From contig CAMFEL010000096.1 of assembly GCA_945949385.1 (NCBI GenBank), forward strand, positions 1 through 7,949: DNA of 7,949 bases. The letters run 5' to 3'. Position 1 is the first letter of the stretch. Every line of letters starts with the position of its first letter. This stretch comes from an uncultured Clostridia bacterium. GTDB lineage: Bacteria; Bacillota; Clostridia; Oscillospirales; CAG-272. The translations under genes and the position numbers were made by a program. Positions 6,272-7,949 of the stretch are shown here, piece after piece. The notes beneath the pieces were generated by a model. The model saw only the letters and a list, made by a program, of their open reading frames with translations, was not told the origin of the DNA and made no database searches.

Positions 6272-7678
6272 TTATTTGAGAAGAGCGGTGACCTTGTTAA
6301 TATCTCCCGCACCCATAACCAGTATCATATCTCCCGCAGACGCGGTTTTGTTGAGGTATGCGGAAATTTCTTCAAAAGTGTCGCAGTAGCGGCAGTTTTG
6401 CCCGCGTGCTTTTACAGCCTCTGCAAGCATAGGGGAAGAAACGCTGCCGTCATTTTTTTCTCTTGCGGAGTAAATCGGTGACAGCACGATCTCACCCGCT
6501 TTGCCCGACAGAGCGTCAGCAAAATCGTAAAACAGCTTTCCCGTACGGGAGTAGGTGTGGGGCTGAAAGACGCAGAACACCTTTTCGTAGCCCATCTCGG
6601 CGGCGGCGGAAAGCGTTGCCGCGATCTCCGTGGGATGATGAGCGTAATCGGAAAATATGCGGGCTCCGCAGGCGGCGTTTCCGCAGTCGTCCATACGCCT
6701 GCCCGCACCTTGAAACCGGGAAAGTCCGCGGCTTATATCATCGGGCGCCGCACCGCATATATGAGCGGCGGCTGCGGCGGCAAGCGCGTCGCAGACGCAG
6801 TGCGCACCGGGTACCGACAGCTCGGCGTGACAAAGCAGCTCACCCTTGAAAAATATGTCAAATCTTCCGCAGCCTGCGTCAAAGGAAATATTATCCGCGC
6901 AGTAGTCGGCCCCGCGCTCTCCCACACCGAAGGTAACAAGAGAACCCTCAAAGCCCTCCGCCGCCTTCATTACATCGTCGTCACAGCAGTTGACCAGAGC
7001 CGTGCCGCCGTCGGTGCGGTCCAGAAATGCCCTGAAGGAGGCGCGGATCTGATCCATGGAATGAAAATAGTCCACATGATCCATCTCAATATTGAGAATG
7101 ACTGCCACGGTAGGGTAAAAGTCAAGAAACGAGTCCATATATTCGCAGGCTTCGAATATGAAATAATTCTCTTTTCCGATACGGTGCGTGCTGCCCACAT
7201 CCTTCATAAGGGCGCCGCAGCTTACGGTGGGGTCAAGCCCTGCCGCCGTAAATACAGCCTCCGTCATGGAGGTGGTTGTGGACTTTCCGTGCATGCCGGA
7301 AATACCTATGCGGCAGCCGTAGCCGGACATAAGATAGCCGAGATAGTCTGCCCTTGATATGCAGGGAATGCCCAAAGCGAGAGCGGTACTGTATTCGGGA
7401 TTGTCTGCCGGAATGGCAACTGTGTATATGAGGGCGTCACATCCGTCGAGATGCGCCGCGTTCCCCTCGTAAAATACGGTGATACCTTCTTTTTCCAGAT
7501 CCTCGGTGACCTTGGTTTTTGCCCGGTCATAACCGGACACCTCATAGCCGCGCAGTTTTGAAATGCGTGCAAGAGAGCACATACTGACTCCGCCGATGCC
7601 GTCGAAAAACAGCTTTTTCTTGCCGCGGAGTATTTCACCTATACGGTCAGCGCCGAAATGCGTGTTGTCAAGCGACAT
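6272..7678 (-). CDS. murC: UDP-N-acetylmuramate--L-alanine ligase (MurC)
   Basis: ATP-dependent ligation of L-alanine to UDP-MurNAc, the first peptide step of cytoplasmic peptidoglycan precursor synthesis. The protein is 468 residues, a normal MurC length. It has three domains in order: a UDP-binding Rossmann domain with FFDGIGGVSMCSLA (24-37); a central ATPase domain with P-loop GMHGKSTTTS (128-137), EACEYMDSFL (176-185) and NIEMDHVDYF (196-205); and a C-terminal domain with FQGAGRRMD (322-330), SDYAHHPTEI (343-352) and the MurC-specific FQPHTYSRT (371-379). The start is the ATG at 7676-7678 with GGAGGT at 7682-7687, a short 3-base spacer; an in-frame upstream ATG at 7786 is rejected because its extension (NIWYTVIRRTDN...) is unlike MurC and crosses the promoter. 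One oddity: the usual HNVxNA near residue 293 reads HCVCDA. It heads an operon with the DUF5107 gene; its TAA stop is followed at once by that gene's ribosome binding site. Confidence 0.94.
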   Translation of the reverse strand: MSLDNTHFGADRIGEILRGKKKLFFDGIGGVSMCSLARISKLRGYEVSGYDRAKTKVTEDLEKEGITVFYEGNAAHLDGCDALIYTVAIPADNPEYSTALALGIPCISRADYLGYLMSGYGCRIGISGMHGKSTTTSMTEAVFTAAGLDPTVSCGALMKDVGSTHRIGKENYFIFEACEYMDSFLDFYPTVAVILNIEMDHVDYFHSMDQIRASFRAFLDRTDGGTALVNCCDDDVMKAAEGFEGSLVTFGVGERGADYCADNISFDAGCGRFDIFFKGELLCHAELSVPGAHCVCDALAAAAAAHICGAAPDDISRGLSRFQGAGRRMDDCGNAACGARIFSDYAHHPTEIAATLSAAAEMGYEKVFCVFQPHTYSRTGKLFYDFADALSGKAGEIVLSPIYSAREKNDGSVSSPMLAEAVKARGQNCRYCDTFEEISAYLNKTASAGDMILVMGAGDINKVTALLK

Positions 7679-7681
7679 AAG

Positions 7682-7687
7682 ACCTCC
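7682..7687 (-). promoter_or_regulatory. Ribosome binding site of murC
   Basis: Minus-strand GGAGGT, 3 bases before the ATG at 7678. The spacer is shorter than ideal, but this site selects the 468-residue MurC start over the longer open frame beginning at 7786. Confidence 0.8.
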
Positions 7688-7704
7688 GTGAATTTTCTGT
7701 GCGC

Positions 7705-7737
7705 AAAAAGACGGCAAAAGTGCGCCGGCGCTTTTGC
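7705..7737 (-). promoter_or_regulatory. Hairpin plus T-run in the murC leader (possible attenuator)
   Basis: In the minus-strand transcript GCAAAAG (7731-7737) pairs with CTTTTGC (7714-7720). The stem continues past a C/A mismatch for two more pairs around the loop CGGC (7724-7727). It is followed by CGTC and then TTTTT (7705-7709). It lies between the predicted start of transcription and the murC ribosome binding site, so it could terminate early transcripts. The 4-base gap before the T-run makes it a weak terminator; no competing antiterminator is evident. Confidence 0.4.
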
Positions 7738-7765
7738 ATACAGAATTATCGGTTCTTCTTATTAC

Positions 7766-7774
7766 AGTATACCA
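7766..7774 (-). promoter_or_regulatory. Extended -10 promoter element for murC
   Basis: Minus strand TGG-TATACT: a TGn extended -10 followed by a 5-of-6 -10 hexamer. The -35 region (around TATCCA, near 7789-7794) matches only weakly, which is common when an extended -10 is present. The transcript would start near 7759, with a leader of about 80 nt. Confidence 0.6.
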
Positions 7775-7786
7775 TATATTTCGCAA

Positions 7787-7949
7787 AATGGATAGTGTTT
7801 TACGGAATTTTAGTTTAGGGGATTATTTTTACCTGCGAACAACCGCAGGAAACCGCATTGTTGGAATTAAATTCAGACTTGATTATTAGCTTATAGAAAT
7901 GAAGTTAGAAGATTTCGAAGGGACTGCTGTCCCGTCAGCAGTCCCTCCG
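7787..7949. other. AT-rich gene-free region with a hairpin at the right edge
   Basis: No open frame with a ribosome binding site is visible on either strand. The left part is AT-rich. A small hairpin, CCTGCG (7832-7837) with CGCAGG (7844-7849), sits in the middle. Confidence 0.55.
7919..7946. terminator. Probable terminator hairpin at the right window edge
   Basis: A perfect 11-bp stem (AGGGACTGCTG at 7919-7929 with CAGCAGTCCCT at 7936-7946) and a 6-base loop, TCCCGT. The shape suits an intrinsic terminator. On the minus strand the flank (TCGAAATCTTC) is not a good T-run, and on the plus strand the flank is cut off by the window end. There is no plus-strand gene here to terminate, so it would most likely end a minus-strand gene lying to the right. 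Confidence 0.45.

Noticed and set aside
7679..7786. N-terminal extension of MurC from an upstream ATG at 7786
   Set aside because: The extra 36 residues do not look like MurC, the upstream ATG lacks a ribosome binding site and overlaps the promoter region, and GGAGGT precedes the ATG at 7678.

Overview
This window looks like core chromosome of a Gram-positive, probably clostridial (Oscillospiraceae/Ruminococcaceae-like) bacterium. The evidence is strong GGAGG-type ribosome binding sites, near-consensus sigma-A promoters, short intergenic gaps, and clostridial wording in AlaRS, the HD protein and MurC. The lineage is an inference from protein style. No mobile element, CRISPR array, rRNA or tRNA was found.

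Layout. 1-258 (minus) is the N-terminal part of a small HD-domain phosphohydrolase that runs off the left edge. 259-475 is a divergent intergenic region with two good promoters facing away from each other. 476-3109 (plus) is alaS (alanyl-tRNA synthetase). Its reading frame is full length (877 codons) but is interrupted by two in-frame nonsense codons, TAG at 992-994 and TAA at 1007-1009, inside one of the most conserved parts of the catalytic domain. 3110-3205 holds two tandem terminator hairpins between convergent genes. 3190-4131 (minus) is an EamA/DMT membrane transporter. 4208-6256 (minus) is a cytoplasmic DUF5107 plus TPR protein. 6272-7678 (minus) is murC. 7679-7949 holds the murC promoter and leader, then AT-rich sequence without a gene, and a hairpin at the right edge.

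How the genes relate. The three minus-strand genes read murC, DUF5107-TPR, DMT transporter. murC and the DUF5107 gene are 15 bp apart and surely co-transcribed. The transporter follows after 76 bp with no obvious promoter of its own. MurC adds L-alanine to UDP-MurNAc in the peptidoglycan pathway. The DUF5107 protein has a carbohydrate-mutarotase-like fold assignment and no known activity. alaS is a separate plus-strand unit that charges tRNA-Ala.

The one strongly anomalous signal is the alaS lesion. The flanking frame is perfectly maintained, so these are substitutions and not indels. A Pro-to-Leu change in the GPCGPC motif lies 15 bases before the first stop. alaS is normally essential, so the options are a local consensus or sequencing error, a real pseudogene with a second alaS elsewhere, or stop-codon readthrough. 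The window shows TAA used as a genuine terminator of murC, which argues against wholesale UAA reassignment. The rest of the window is mostly ordinary.
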